Positions 50,441-59,685 of a stretch of DNA of 64,000 nt are shown here, in pieces. The stretch's first letter is position 1; each line of letters starts with the position of its first letter. A program made the translations under genes and the position numbers. The notes below the pieces were generated by a model. The model was not told where the DNA came from and did not search any database. It saw only the letters and a list, made by a program, of their open reading frames with translations. Source of the DNA: Alphaproteobacteria bacterium (GTDB lineage: Bacteria > Pseudomonadota > Alphaproteobacteria > Caulobacterales > Aquidulcibacteraceae); the NCBI GenBank assembly GCA_027485915.1, contig JAIXQA010000080.1, positions 20,076 to 84,075 of the forward strand, given 5' to 3'.

Positions 50441-51631
50441 TTAAGCCACCTTGCGGACAAAGACAGAGCCGGCCGAATAGCCGGCGCCAAAGGAGCAGAT
50501 CAGGCCCGTGTCTCCGGCGCCCAGATCATCGCTATTTTTGTGAAACGCAATGATGGAGCCTGCCGACGACGTATTGGCATAGGTATCCAGAACGGTTGGG
50601 CTTTCATCTTCACTTGCCTCATGGCCCAAAACCTTGCCGGCAATCAGGCGGTTCATATTGGCATTGGCCTGATGCAACCACATGCGGCGTAGGTTTGAGG
50701 CCTCAAGGCCCAAGGTTTCCATATGCTCGATAATCATGGCCGCGACCATGGGCACCACTTCTTTGAACACTTTGCGGCCTTCTTGGACAAAGAGCTTATC
50801 CTTGGCCCCGACGCCTTCTGGCGCGGTATGGTTCAAAAAGCCAAAGTTATTGCGAATATTATTGGAGAATTGCGTTTTGAGCTTGGTGCCCAAAATCTCC
50901 CAGTGCGGTTTGTCGCCCACCACATCGGCGGCCTCAATCAAGATAGCTGTACCCACATCGCCAAAGATGAAATGACTATCGCGATCTTTAAAGTTCAAAT
51001 GGCCCGAGCAAATCTCTGGATTGACCACTAACACGCTGCGCGCATGCCCAGCGCGGACAAAGTCAGCCGCCGTCTGGATGCCAAAGGTGGCCGAAGAGCA
51101 GGCGACATTCATGTCAAAGGCAAAGCCTTCAGGATTGCAGCCAAGCGCTGCTTGAATTTCAATCGCCATGGCGGGATAGGCCCGCTGCATATTGGACGCC
51201 GCGCAAATCACCGCATCGACATCCATCGGATCGCGGCCGGCACGTTCCAGTGCTTGGCGGGCAGCCCGTACCGCGAGCTCAGCTAGAATCGACAATTCCT
51301 CATTTGGCCGCTCTGGAATGCGTGGGGCCATGATGTTGGGGTCCAAAATGCCATCCTTATTGACGACAAAGCGAGCCTTGATGCCCGAGGCTTTCTCAAT
51401 GAACTCCACCGAGGAGGGGGTTAGTGCTGCCACGTCACCCGCTTCAATCGCTGCCGCATGCTGGGCATTATAGAGCTCGACATAGCGGTTGAAGCTATCG
51501 ACCAATTCCTCATTGGTGATGGAATGGGGTGGCGTGTAAAGGCCGGTTGCGGAGATAACTGGTTTGATTTCAGCGCTCACGAGCAATCTTTCCTTAGCTG
51601 GTTTTGGTGTGTCGCGACGATTTAGGGACAC
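50441..51631 (-). CDS. Beta-ketoacyl-ACP synthase III-like ketosynthase
   Basis: NVACSSATFG (Cys), WLHQANANMNRLI (His), YANTSSAGSIIAFH (Asn); probable start at VSAEIKPVISATG. Confidence 0.9.
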   Translation of the reverse strand: MSLNRRDTPKPAKERLLVSAEIKPVISATGLYTPPHSITNEELVDSFNRYVELYNAQHAAAIEAGDVAALTPSSVEFIEKASGIKARFVVNKDGILDPNIMAPRIPERPNEELSILAELAVRAARQALERAGRDPMDVDAVICAASNMQRAYPAMAIEIQAALGCNPEGFAFDMNVACSSATFGIQTAADFVRAGHARSVLVVNPEICSGHLNFKDRDSHFIFGDVGTAILIEAADVVGDKPHWEILGTKLKTQFSNNIRNNFGFLNHTAPEGVGAKDKLFVQEGRKVFKEVVPMVAAMIIEHMETLGLEASNLRRMWLHQANANMNRLIAGKVLGHEASEDESPTVLDTYANTSSAGSIIAFHKNSDDLGAGDTGLICSFGAGYSAGSVFVRKVA

Positions 51632-51782
51632 AAAAGTGGCTTAGCCATAGACCGTGTCACCTAACCCGTCGAGGCCTTCAGGGCAGAAGCCGTCTCTAGC
51701 AGTCTTTAGGCGGACTCTTGAGACAAACTATTGTGAAGCTGTGCTAGGCGGGCAGAATGGGCAAGCCAAATAGGGGGATAAG

Positions 51783-52370
51783 ATGGAGATTTATGGCGAT
51801 GATCGTTCAGGCAATTGTTTGAAGGTCCGCTGGACGGCCGAGCATTTGAACCTTCCCTATGTCTGGCATGAGGTGCTGGCCCTAACAGGCCAGACAGCCA
51901 GCCCAGAATTTCGCGTCCTCAATCCGTTTGGCCAGGTGCCCGTCGTGCGCTTTGAGGATGGACGCACCCTTGCCCAATCCAATGCCATCATCCTCTATCT
52001 GGCAGAAGGCTCAAGCCTGATCCCAACCGATGCCTTTGACCGCGCAAAACTATTTGAGTGGCTGTTCTGGGAGCAATATAGCCATGAAGTGGTGATCGCC
52101 GTGCGGCGCGCGAAAGTCCATCTCCTTCGCCAAGCCGAAGCCGAGATTGACCCAAGCCTCCTGCCGCGGGGAAAGGTCATTCTTTCACGCATGAATGAGC
52201 ATTTAGCCGAACGGGATTGGTTTGTCGGCACTGCCTTCACCTTAGCCGATATAGCGCTGTTACCCTACACCCGCTTTGCTGATCAGGGTGGGTTTGAGCT
52301 TCATCGTTACCCTGCCATTCAGGCGTGGATCAAGCGATGCGAAGCCTTTTTGGGTTTGCCCGCGCTATAG
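51783..52370 (+). CDS. Glutathione S-transferase family protein
   Basis: GNCLKVRWTAEHLNLPYVWHEV...FGQVPVVRFEDGRTLAQSNAIILYL. Confidence 0.92.
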   Translation: MEIYGDDRSGNCLKVRWTAEHLNLPYVWHEVLALTGQTASPEFRVLNPFGQVPVVRFEDGRTLAQSNAIILYLAEGSSLIPTDAFDRAKLFEWLFWEQYSHEVVIAVRRAKVHLLRQAEAEIDPSLLPRGKVILSRMNEHLAERDWFVGTAFTLADIALLPYTRFADQGGFELHRYPAIQAWIKRCEAFLGLPAL

Positions 52371-52472
52371 TGCTTGCCGTTGCGAAAACTTGTCAGCGCG
52401 GCTTTGTCCCGCTAACCCACTTTTAACACCGCCTGCGCTGCCCGCAGCGTAACTCATTTCAGGGACAGACCC

Positions 52473-54005
52473 ATGCAAGATATTCTTCAAGCGCTGGAAG
52501 CTAAACGTGCCAAAGCTCGTGCCGGGGGCGGCCAAAAACGGGTGGACGCACAACATGCTAAAGGCAAGCTGACCGCGCGGGAGCGGATTGAAATCTTGCT
52601 CGATGAAGGCAGCTTTGAAGAATTCGACATGTTTGTGGAGCATCGCTGCACCGAATTTGGCATGGATGCGCAGAAGTTTCCAGGCGACGGCGTCATCACG
52701 GGCCAAGGCACGATCAATGGCCGTCTGATCTATTTGTTCTCGAAGGACTTTACCGTCTTCGGTGGCTCTTTGTCACTGACCCATGCGGCCAAGATCGTCA
52801 AAGTTCAGCAAATGGCGGCCCGCAATGGCGCACCTGTTATCGGCCTGTTTGATGCGGGTGGCGCGCGCATTCAAGAAGGCGTTGATTCTTTGGCGGGTTA
52901 TGCCGACATCTTTATGGAAAATGTGATGTCCTCCGGCGTGATCCCGCAGATCAGCGTCATTATGGGCCCCTGTGCCGGGGGTGACGTCTATTCGCCTGCT
53001 TTGACCGATTTCATCTTCATGGTGAAAGACACAAGCTATATGTTTGTGACCGGCCCGGACGTGGTCAAGACCGTCACCAATGAAGTCGTTACGGCCGAAG
53101 AATTGGGTGGGGCGAGTGTCCATGGCGCCAAGTCTGGCGTGATTGACGGCAGCTTTGACAATGACTTCGACACCTTGTTCCAAATGCGCCGCTTGGTCGA
53201 TTTCTTGCCGCTGTCAAACCGCGAAAAACCACCCACCCGGCCAACGCATGACGATCCAGAGCGGGTGGAAATGAGCTTGGATAGCTTGATCCCTGCCAAT
53301 CCCAACAAGCCTTACGATATGAAGGAATTGATCGAAAAGGTTGTCGATGATGGCGATTATTTCGAGATTGCCAAGGATTTTGGTAAAAACATCATCACAG
53401 CCTTTGCTCGCATAGAAGGCTCTACCGTCGGCGTGGTTGCCAACCAACCCATGAGTTTGGCTGGAGTTTTGGATATTGATTCCAGCCGCAAGGCCGCCCG
53501 ATTTGTGCGCTTCTGTGATTGCTTCAATATTCCCATCGTGACCTTTGTCGACGTGCCGGGCTTTATGCCGGGCACCAAGCAGGAATATGGTGGTCTGATT
53601 AAACATGGTGCGAAGCTGTTGTTTGCCTTTGCCGAAGCCACCGTGCCAAAAGTGACCGTCATCACCCGCAAAGCCTATGGTGGGGCCTATGATGTGATGA
53701 GCTCCAAGCATTTGCGTGGCGACGTCAATTATGCTTGGCCGACAGCTGAGATCGCGGTTATGGGGGCCAAAGGGGCGGTGGAGATTATATTCCGCGCCGA
53801 TATGGGCGATCCAGAAGCGATTGCCGCCCGTACCGCCGAATATCAAGACCGCTTCGCCAATCCATTTGTGGCGGCCCAGCGCGGCTATATTGATGATGTC
53901 ATCATGCCGCACTCCACCCGCCGCCGCGTCGCCAAAGCCCTACGCGCCCTCAAGCACAAGAAGCTTGAGAACCCCTGGAAGAAGCACGACAATATTCCGT
54001 TATAA
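52473..54005 (+). CDS. pccB: Acyl-CoA (propionyl-CoA) carboxylase carboxyltransferase subunit
   Basis: [30 protein letters not shown]...[16 protein letters not shown]...[14 protein letters not shown]. Confidence 0.96.
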   Translation: MQDILQALEAKRAKARAGGGQKRVDAQHAKGKLTARERIEILLDEGSFEEFDMFVEHRCTEFGMDAQKFPGDGVITGQGTINGRLIYLFSKDFTVFGGSLSLTHAAKIVKVQQMAARNGAPVIGLFDAGGARIQEGVDSLAGYADIFMENVMSSGVIPQISVIMGPCAGGDVYSPALTDFIFMVKDTSYMFVTGPDVVKTVTNEVVTAEELGGASVHGAKSGVIDGSFDNDFDTLFQMRRLVDFLPLSNREKPPTRPTHDDPERVEMSLDSLIPANPNKPYDMKELIEKVVDDGDYFEIAKDFGKNIITAFARIEGSTVGVVANQPMSLAGVLDIDSSRKAARFVRFCDCFNIPIVTFVDVPGFMPGTKQEYGGLIKHGAKLLFAFAEATVPKVTVITRKAYGGAYDVMSSKHLRGDVNYAWPTAEIAVMGAKGAVEIIFRADMGDPEAIAARTAEYQDRFANPFVAAQRGYIDDVIMPHSTRRRVAKALRALKHKKLENPWKKHDNIPL

Positions 54006-54092
54006 GAACCGCGTTTTGATCCGTAGGATCAAAGTTGCGGGACAAACAAGAATAAGAACCGCGTTTTGATCCGTAGGATCAAAGTTGCGGGA
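54002..54092. repeat. Perfect 41-bp direct repeat, two tandem copies (54002-54042, 54052-54092), each with a TTTGATCC-GTA-GGATCAAA hairpin
   Basis: Identical ataagaaccgcgttttgatccgtaggatcaaagttgcggga at 50-bp period. Confidence 0.97.
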
Positions 54093-54139
54093 AAATAAGG
54101 AATGATCGAGTTTTGGGCGGTAGTTGCGTGGTTGCGTAG

Positions 54140-54163
54140 GGTGCATTCCATCAGGAATGCACC
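54140..54163. repeat. Perfect 10-bp-stem hairpin ggtgcattcc-atca-ggaatgcacc
   Basis: Read directly from sequence. Confidence 0.95.
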
Positions 54164-54205
54164 AGGACAAAGCATTGTTTTAAATAACTTATCTTTATCT
54201 GGACG

Positions 54206-54237
54206 GCCTTTGCCGTAGGCCGTGCCTTGGCAAAGGC
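54206..54237. repeat. Two-tier hairpin gcctttgcc-gt-aggc-cgt-gcct-t-ggcaaaggc
   Basis: 9-bp outer and 4-bp inner stems. Confidence 0.93.
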
Positions 54238-54360
54238 GGCTATTAAGTTTGCGCCGAAACAATCGTCAGACAGGGTCAAAGTGAGCAGAGCGAGCCTTTG
54301 AACCGGTCTAAGTCATGCTTTTGGAAGCCGCGATTGGACGGTTTTGGTGCCCAAAACGCC

Positions 54361-55923
54361 TCACATCACCGCTTCAATCAGTACGGGTACATCGGCCGCA
54401 ATCGCGCGGGCAAGGGCGGTATCAAAGGCTTCGGCGGTGTCGCAGGAAACCGCCTCAACCCCTTGACCTTCGGCCAATTTCACCCAATCGAGCGCGGGCT
54501 TGTCGAGGGAGAGCATGGAGCTGGCGGCAGGGCCTGGTTGGCCTGCCCCTGTTCGGCCCATCTCAATATTCAAGATGCGGTACGAGCGGTTGGCGAAGAC
54601 GACCGTCACGATGGGCAGGCGTTCGCGCGCCATCGTCCACAAGGCTTGCAGCGTATACATGCCGGCGCCGTCGCCGGTTAGCGCGATGACTTTCCGGTTT
54701 GGCGCGGCCACAGCGGCCCCCACCGCCAGAGGCAGGCCTTGGCCAATCGCGCCACCGGTTAGGAACAGCCAATCATGCTGGGCAGCGGTTTGGGTTGCCA
54801 TGAAATGGGGGAGACCAGCGGTAACCGCATCGTCGGAAATGATAGCTTGGTCGGGCATATGACGTGCTAAGGACGTCGCGCAAGTATAGGGCGTGATCTT
54901 GCCAGTTGGCATGGCTTGTTCGGTGCGAGCAGGGGCAGGTGGGGCGTCGGGCGCGTCCAAGGCATCGGCCAAAGCGGCCAAGGCTTCGGCACTATCTTCA
55001 CTGCGGGCTGATAATTCGATCGTGGTGCAGCCTTCAGGCACCAAAATGCTGGGCTTGCTGGGATAGGCGAAGAAAGCACAAGGCACGCCCGTTCCTGCGA
55101 GGATCATCAGATCAGTACCCGCCAAATCCTCCATCGCCATTTCGGCAAAATAGGCCATGCGGTCTGGCCCGAAACGGCCAGCACCGCGCGCCAGACGGCC
55201 GACAAAGGTGTCGCACAAGACCCGCACACCAGCTGCCTTTAAGCGCGACATGGTCTCCAAAGCGGCCTCATCATACAGGGCAGGGCCATTGACCAGCACG
55301 ACAGGCGTTTGCGCCAATTGGATGGCATCGGCTACCGCTTCGACTTGGGCGGGGTCCACCAGCGAGAGCCCCGGCACCGATACGCGAGGCGCATCAGGGC
55401 CTGATGGACTCCATGCGCTATCGGCTGGCAAGATCAGGGTAACCGGCCCTGCAGGCGGACCCATGGTTTCTACAAAGGCTTTTGCCGCCTTTTCGCCCGC
55501 TTCGCTGGCCTTTTCGACGACCCCCACCCAACGCGAATTCGGCTTGACCAAGGTTTCAATGTCTGAGGCCAAGGGCGCATCTAAGGTGCGGTGATAGGTG
55601 GCATGATCGCCTACAACATTGACCATGGGCGCATAGGCCCGGCGCGCATTATGAATATTGGCAGCGCCATTGGCATAGCCCGGTCCTAAGTGCAAAAGCG
55701 TCATGGCAGGCTTTCCAGCAATCCGGGCAAATCCATCAGCCGCCCCTGTGGCCACGCCTTCAAACAGACAGAGAATTGAGCGAATGCGCGGCTCTCGATC
55801 AAGGGCTTGCACCAAATGCATTTCACTCGTGCCGGGATTAGCAAAGCAGGCCGTGACCCCATGTTCAGCTAAAGTCGCCACCAATTGGTCTGCGCCGGTT
55901 CGGGTGTCGGTTTCTTGCGTCAT
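54361..55923 (-). CDS. ThDP-dependent enzyme, acetolactate synthase large subunit/benzoylformate decarboxylase-like
   Basis: PGTSEMHLVQAL; GDGAGMYTLQALWTMARERLPIVTVVFANRSYRIL ThDP motif; start MTQETDTRTG. Confidence 0.9.
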   Translation of the reverse strand: MTQETDTRTGADQLVATLAEHGVTACFANPGTSEMHLVQALDREPRIRSILCLFEGVATGAADGFARIAGKPAMTLLHLGPGYANGAANIHNARRAYAPMVNVVGDHATYHRTLDAPLASDIETLVKPNSRWVGVVEKASEAGEKAAKAFVETMGPPAGPVTLILPADSAWSPSGPDAPRVSVPGLSLVDPAQVEAVADAIQLAQTPVVLVNGPALYDEAALETMSRLKAAGVRVLCDTFVGRLARGAGRFGPDRMAYFAEMAMEDLAGTDLMILAGTGVPCAFFAYPSKPSILVPEGCTTIELSARSEDSAEALAALADALDAPDAPPAPARTEQAMPTGKITPYTCATSLARHMPDQAIISDDAVTAGLPHFMATQTAAQHDWLFLTGGAIGQGLPLAVGAAVAAPNRKVIALTGDGAGMYTLQALWTMARERLPIVTVVFANRSYRILNIEMGRTGAGQPGPAASSMLSLDKPALDWVKLAEGQGVEAVSCDTAEAFDTALARAIAADVPVLIEAVM

Positions 55924-56044
55924 GCATTGCCTCATTTGTCTTTTCCCAATCCTTGCCCGAGGTACACCCGCCTGTCACGACAGCAACACAGATCAGATGC
56001 ACTTTGGGGCTGACAGGGCGGCCATTGCGGGCCAAGGTGTGGGC

Positions 56045-57055
56045 ATGACCCAGATTCACCGTATCACCCTCGCCCGCCACATCACCGGAACCCCCTCGCT
56101 GGAGGACTTTAAGCTCGAGACATTTGAAGCCCCGCCCTTGAAAGAAGGCCAGTTCCGGGTGGAAAACAAGTTCGTGTCCGCCGACCCCGGCACACGATCA
56201 CGCCTGTCGGGTACCGATTCCTACGCCGGAGCCTTAAAGATTGGCGATCCGATTGATGGTTTTGCTGTGGGCCATGTGGTGGAAAGTCAAAACCCTGCCT
56301 TTGAAGTTGGCCAATTGGTGACCTTGGGCTCGGGCTGGGCCAATCAATCGATTTCCAATGGCCGTGGCTATTGTGCGAAATTGCCCGACTTAGATGTACC
56401 GCTATCGGCCTGGATTGGCGTTCTGGGCGTGCCCGGCATGACGGCTTGGTTCGGCCTAAAGCGCATTGGCCAGATTAAGCCCGGTGACCGCGTGATTGTC
56501 ACTTCAGCTGCCGGCCCAGTTGGGGCCACCGCCGGCCAATTGGCCAAAGCGTGGGGGGCGTCGCGGGTTGTGGGGGTTGCGAGCGCTGGTGATAAATCCG
56601 ACTGGTTGAAGGCAGAAGCTGGCTTTGATGAGGTCATAGATTATCGCTCACCCACCTTTGCGGCCGATCTGGCCGCGGCCATGCCCGAGGGGGCCGATGT
56701 GTTGTTTGATAATGTTGGCAATGCGATGATTGATACGATCCTGCCCCTGATGCGCCCGTTTGGCCGGATCGTGGTGTCGGGCCAAGTGGCAGACTATAAT
56801 GTCGCGCTGCCGGATCGGCATGGCATTCGCAATACTGACCGCTTCATTACGCACCGCTTGAAGATGGAAGGCCTTGTGGTGTTTGACGATTTGCGCGCCT
56901 TCCCAGAAGCCCAAGCCGAAGCCGCTGCCATGATCAAGAGCGGCCAATTGAAGCTGAAGGAAGTGATCTCTGAGGGTGTGGAAAGCCTGCCAGCGGCCTT
57001 CTGCGCTTTGTTCCAGCCCGGTGCCACCTTTGGCCGCCGGATTGCGCGCATTTAA
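56045..57055 (+). CDS. NADP-dependent oxidoreductase, CurA/PTGR (MDR) family
   Basis: LGVPGMTAWFGLKRIGQIKPGDRVIVTSAAGPVGATAGQLAKAWG; start MTQIHRITLARHI, not the listed 55703. Confidence 0.92.
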   Translation: MTQIHRITLARHITGTPSLEDFKLETFEAPPLKEGQFRVENKFVSADPGTRSRLSGTDSYAGALKIGDPIDGFAVGHVVESQNPAFEVGQLVTLGSGWANQSISNGRGYCAKLPDLDVPLSAWIGVLGVPGMTAWFGLKRIGQIKPGDRVIVTSAAGPVGATAGQLAKAWGASRVVGVASAGDKSDWLKAEAGFDEVIDYRSPTFAADLAAAMPEGADVLFDNVGNAMIDTILPLMRPFGRIVVSGQVADYNVALPDRHGIRNTDRFITHRLKMEGLVVFDDLRAFPEAQAEAAAMIKSGQLKLKEVISEGVESLPAAFCALFQPGATFGRRIARI

Positions 57056-57069
57056 CTGGGGTAGGCTCT

Positions 57070-57876
57070 ATGGAATTTCAGCATTATTCCCGCATCCAAT
57101 TTGCCTATGACCAAGGCTATGGCCCCCGCGTTTTGGTTGTGACCATCGCAGGCAATAATCCTGTCAATGGCGTTGATGAAGCTATGCATGAGGAATTGGC
57201 GCGGGTCTTCACCGATTGCCAACGCGATCCTGATAGCGATTTGATCGTCTTGACGGGTAAGGGCCGCGTCTTCTGTGCCGGTGGGGATTTGGATTGGTTT
57301 GACGAACAAATCAGCAATCCCGCCAGCTTCCGTGCTATCGCGCCTGATGCCAAGCGGATCGTGCTGTCGCTCTTAGAACTCGAAAAGCCCATCATCTGCC
57401 GACTTAACGGTGCCGCCGCGGGCCTTGGGGCCACGATTGCCTTGATGTGCGATGTGATCATCGCCGAAGATACGGCCAAGATTGGCGATCCGCATGTGAA
57501 AGTCGGCCTTGTGGCTGGCGATGGTGGGGCCGTCATTTGGCCGGCCCTGATCGGGGTGGCTCGTGCCAAAGAGATGCTCTTGACGGGCGATTTGATCTCA
57601 GGGGCTGAGGCTGCCCGCATAGGCCTAGTCAATTATGCGGTGCCATCAGACCAGCTGGATGCCAAGGTCGCCGAAATGGCGGGTAAAATCCTCGGCAATC
57701 CGCGCTGGGCCGTGCGCTGGACCAAAGTCGTGATGAACCAACAATTGCGCCAAGCAGCCAATCTCACCATGGATGCAGCTGTTGCCTATGAGACCTTGTC
57801 CAATATGGCCAAGGACCGGGCCGAAGCAGTCGCAGCGTTTAAGGAAAAGCGCAAAATGAATCTGACAGGGGAATAG
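57070..57876 (+). CDS. Enoyl-CoA hydratase/isomerase family protein
   Basis: GRVFCAGGDLDWF and GAAAGLGATIALMCDVIIAEDTAKIGDPHVKVGLVAGDGGA. Confidence 0.93.
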   Translation: MEFQHYSRIQFAYDQGYGPRVLVVTIAGNNPVNGVDEAMHEELARVFTDCQRDPDSDLIVLTGKGRVFCAGGDLDWFDEQISNPASFRAIAPDAKRIVLSLLELEKPIICRLNGAAAGLGATIALMCDVIIAEDTAKIGDPHVKVGLVAGDGGAVIWPALIGVARAKEMLLTGDLISGAEAARIGLVNYAVPSDQLDAKVAEMAGKILGNPRWAVRWTKVVMNQQLRQAANLTMDAAVAYETLSNMAKDRAEAVAAFKEKRKMNLTGE

Positions 57877-57878
57877 AT

Positions 57879-59045
57879 TTGCCACACGCCTTTGCCCCAG
57901 AACCCGACCACATTACCGAACTGCGGCATCAATTGCGCCGCTTTGTGGAAGCTAAAGCGCCGCGCGAAAAGCGCCAATTGTGGGACCGTACCCACACTTG
58001 GCCGCGCGATCTGTTTGCTGAGCTTGCCGCCATGGGCATCTGTGGGCTGACGGTTGATGAGGAATTTGGCGGCCTCGGCCAAGATATTTATGCGGCTGTG
58101 GCTGTGATCGAGGAATTGTGTCGGGCAGGGGCGTTTCTGGCTGGCCCCTTCATCCATTGCGCCTTTTATGGCGGGATGAATATCTCTGAAAATGGCAACG
58201 CCTCCCAAAAGGCCGCCTTTCTACCCGCCTTGGCTAAAGGCGAACTTATGTTCTGCTATGGCCTGTCTGAACCCGATGTGGGCGGGGACTTATCCAGTGT
58301 TACCACGCGCGGTGTGATCGACGGCGACCATGTCGTAATCAATGGGGCTAAACGCTGGTGCACGGGGGCTGATTTTGCCGATTATATCTATTGCCTTATC
58401 CGCACCGAAAGCGATGAGAAACGCAAAAACCTCGCCTTTGTACTAATCCCGAAGGACACAGCCGGGGTAACCCTGCAGCCGATCGAGCATGTCAATTTGC
58501 GCTACACGCTGTCGAGTGATGTCTATTTCGACAATGCCCGCATTCCTGTCTCTCATATCGTTGGCGGCCCTGAAAAATGGGGCAAGGGCTGGGGCATGTT
58601 GGCCGGTCGCGCACTTGACGTGGAGAAGCTTGAAATCACCGCCGTCACTTTTGGTATCGCGCAAGCCGCCGTGGAAGAAGCGTGGGCCTATGCGCAAGAG
58701 CGCGTGCAATTTGGCAAGGTCATCTCGGGCCATCAAGCCATTCGCCACGCGTTGGTGGAAGCCCGCACCAAGCTCGAAGCCTGCCGACATATGCTCTACC
58801 ACGCTGCTTGGCTTGCCACCCAAAACCTGCCCTGCGGCATTGAATCGAGCATGGCTAAGCTGTTTGTTGCCGATACCGCCGCCGAAATCGCCCTCATTTG
58901 CCAACGCGTGCTTGGGGCCTATGCGTTGTCAGACGCCTTCGACATGGAACGCCACGTCCGCGACCTCCTCGGCATGCGCATCGTCGGTGGGTCGAGCGAT
59001 ATGCAGAAGAATAATCTCGCGGGGCTGTGGGGGATGAAGGGTTGA
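57879..59045 (+). CDS. Acyl-CoA dehydrogenase
   Basis: YGLSEPDVGGDLSSVTTR, VQFGKVISGHQAIRHALVE; TTG start adjoining the previous gene. Confidence 0.94.
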   Translation: MPHAFAPEPDHITELRHQLRRFVEAKAPREKRQLWDRTHTWPRDLFAELAAMGICGLTVDEEFGGLGQDIYAAVAVIEELCRAGAFLAGPFIHCAFYGGMNISENGNASQKAAFLPALAKGELMFCYGLSEPDVGGDLSSVTTRGVIDGDHVVINGAKRWCTGADFADYIYCLIRTESDEKRKNLAFVLIPKDTAGVTLQPIEHVNLRYTLSSDVYFDNARIPVSHIVGGPEKWGKGWGMLAGRALDVEKLEITAVTFGIAQAAVEEAWAYAQERVQFGKVISGHQAIRHALVEARTKLEACRHMLYHAAWLATQNLPCGIESSMAKLFVADTAAEIALICQRVLGAYALSDAFDMERHVRDLLGMRIVGGSSDMQKNNLAGLWGMKG

Positions 59046-59046
59046 T

Positions 59047-59084
59047 CCGGCTTCGCTCTTCGAGCTTCCCGCGATAAATCCCGG
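59047..59084. repeat. Divergent REP-like copy A
   Basis: ccggcttcgctcttcgagcttcccgcgataaatcccgg aligns to copies B/C with scattered mismatches. Confidence 0.6.
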
Positions 59085-59110
59085 TTTCGCTGCTCGAGCG
59101 AAAGTAAATG

Positions 59111-59347
59111 TTAAAAGCGCTTCTTCACGACCGCCCGGCCGGATGCGGATTTGAGATATTTCTCAAAGGCCCAAGCTTTGGTGTCGTCAGAGAATCCGAT
59201 GTACGTCTTGATGCGCCATGGGCCATATTTAGAGGTGTGTGTGACAACACCCGAATTATGCTTAGCCAACCGCGCCTTCAAATCACTGGTTGCGCCGACA
59301 GAAAAATGCTGTCCGTCGAGACTTTCAAGAATTTAGACGTATTTCAA
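59111..59347 (-). pseudogene. GIY-YIG nuclease family (COG2827-like) gene with nonsense codon at codon 5
   Basis: Minus-strand read-through: (TTG)KYV*ILESLDGQHFSVGATSDLKARLAKHNSGVVTHTSKYGPWRIKTYIGFSDDTKAWAFEKYLKSASGRAVVKKRF-stop; TAA at 59333-59335 sits where YVYIL would have Tyr; AGGAAG SD upstream. Confidence 0.85.
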
Positions 59348-59413
59348 TTTTGAACTTCCTTGTGTCTGGGAACATCAGTCACTGAAAGCACATGTGTGAG
59401 TTGATCATTTCGT

Positions 59414-59497
59414 CCCGGCTTCGCGCTACGCGCTTCGCCGCGGTAAACCCGGATACAAACAACCCGGCTTCGCGCAACGCGCTTCGCCGCGGTAAAC
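59414..59497. repeat. REP-like copies B (59414-59448) and C (59463-59497), 34/35 identical
   Basis: cccggcttcgcg(c)(t/a)acgcgcttcgccgcggtaaac. Confidence 0.93.
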
Positions 59498-59590
59498 AGG
59501 CAGCCTACGCACTACGTGCTTCGGCTCGCCAAGCCGGATTGAACAATACTTAGGCAGCCTACGCGCTTTGCGCTTCGGCTCGCCGAGCCG
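59498..59590. repeat. Second repeat type: D (59498-59536) and E (59552-59590), 34/39 identical
   Basis: aggcagcctacgc.ct..g.gcttcggctcgcc.agccg. Confidence 0.92.
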
Positions 59591-59609
59591 TAGCACGAAG
59601 TGCGAAGGC

Positions 59610-59685
59610 TGGTGGGTCGTGTAGGACTCGAACCTACAACCAGACCGTTATGAGCGGCCGGCTCTAACCATTGAGCTAACGACCC
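59610..59685 (-). tRNA. tRNA-Ile2 (CAT anticodon, presumed lysidine-modified)
   Basis: GGGTCGTTAGCTCAATGGTTAGAGCCGGCCGCTCATAACGGTCTGGTTGTAGGTTCGAGTCCTACACGACCCACCA; resembles ileX-type rather than Met tRNAs. Confidence 0.88.

Noticed and set aside
53214-53912. 232-aa minus-strand ORF inside pccB
   Set aside because: Antisense shadow of a strongly conserved carboxyltransferase; His/Asn-rich composition typical of shadow frames.
54052-54092. Tandem hairpins as ordinary terminators
   Set aside because: No T-tract follows either hairpin.
55703-56044. N-terminal 114-aa extension of the MDR oxidoreductase ORF
   Set aside because: Antisense to the ThDP enzyme; conserved protein begins MTQIHRITLARH at 56045.
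59414-59590. CRISPR array possibility for B/C/D/E repeats
   Set aside because: Two different repeat families, only two copies each, 14-15-bp spacers and no cas genes.
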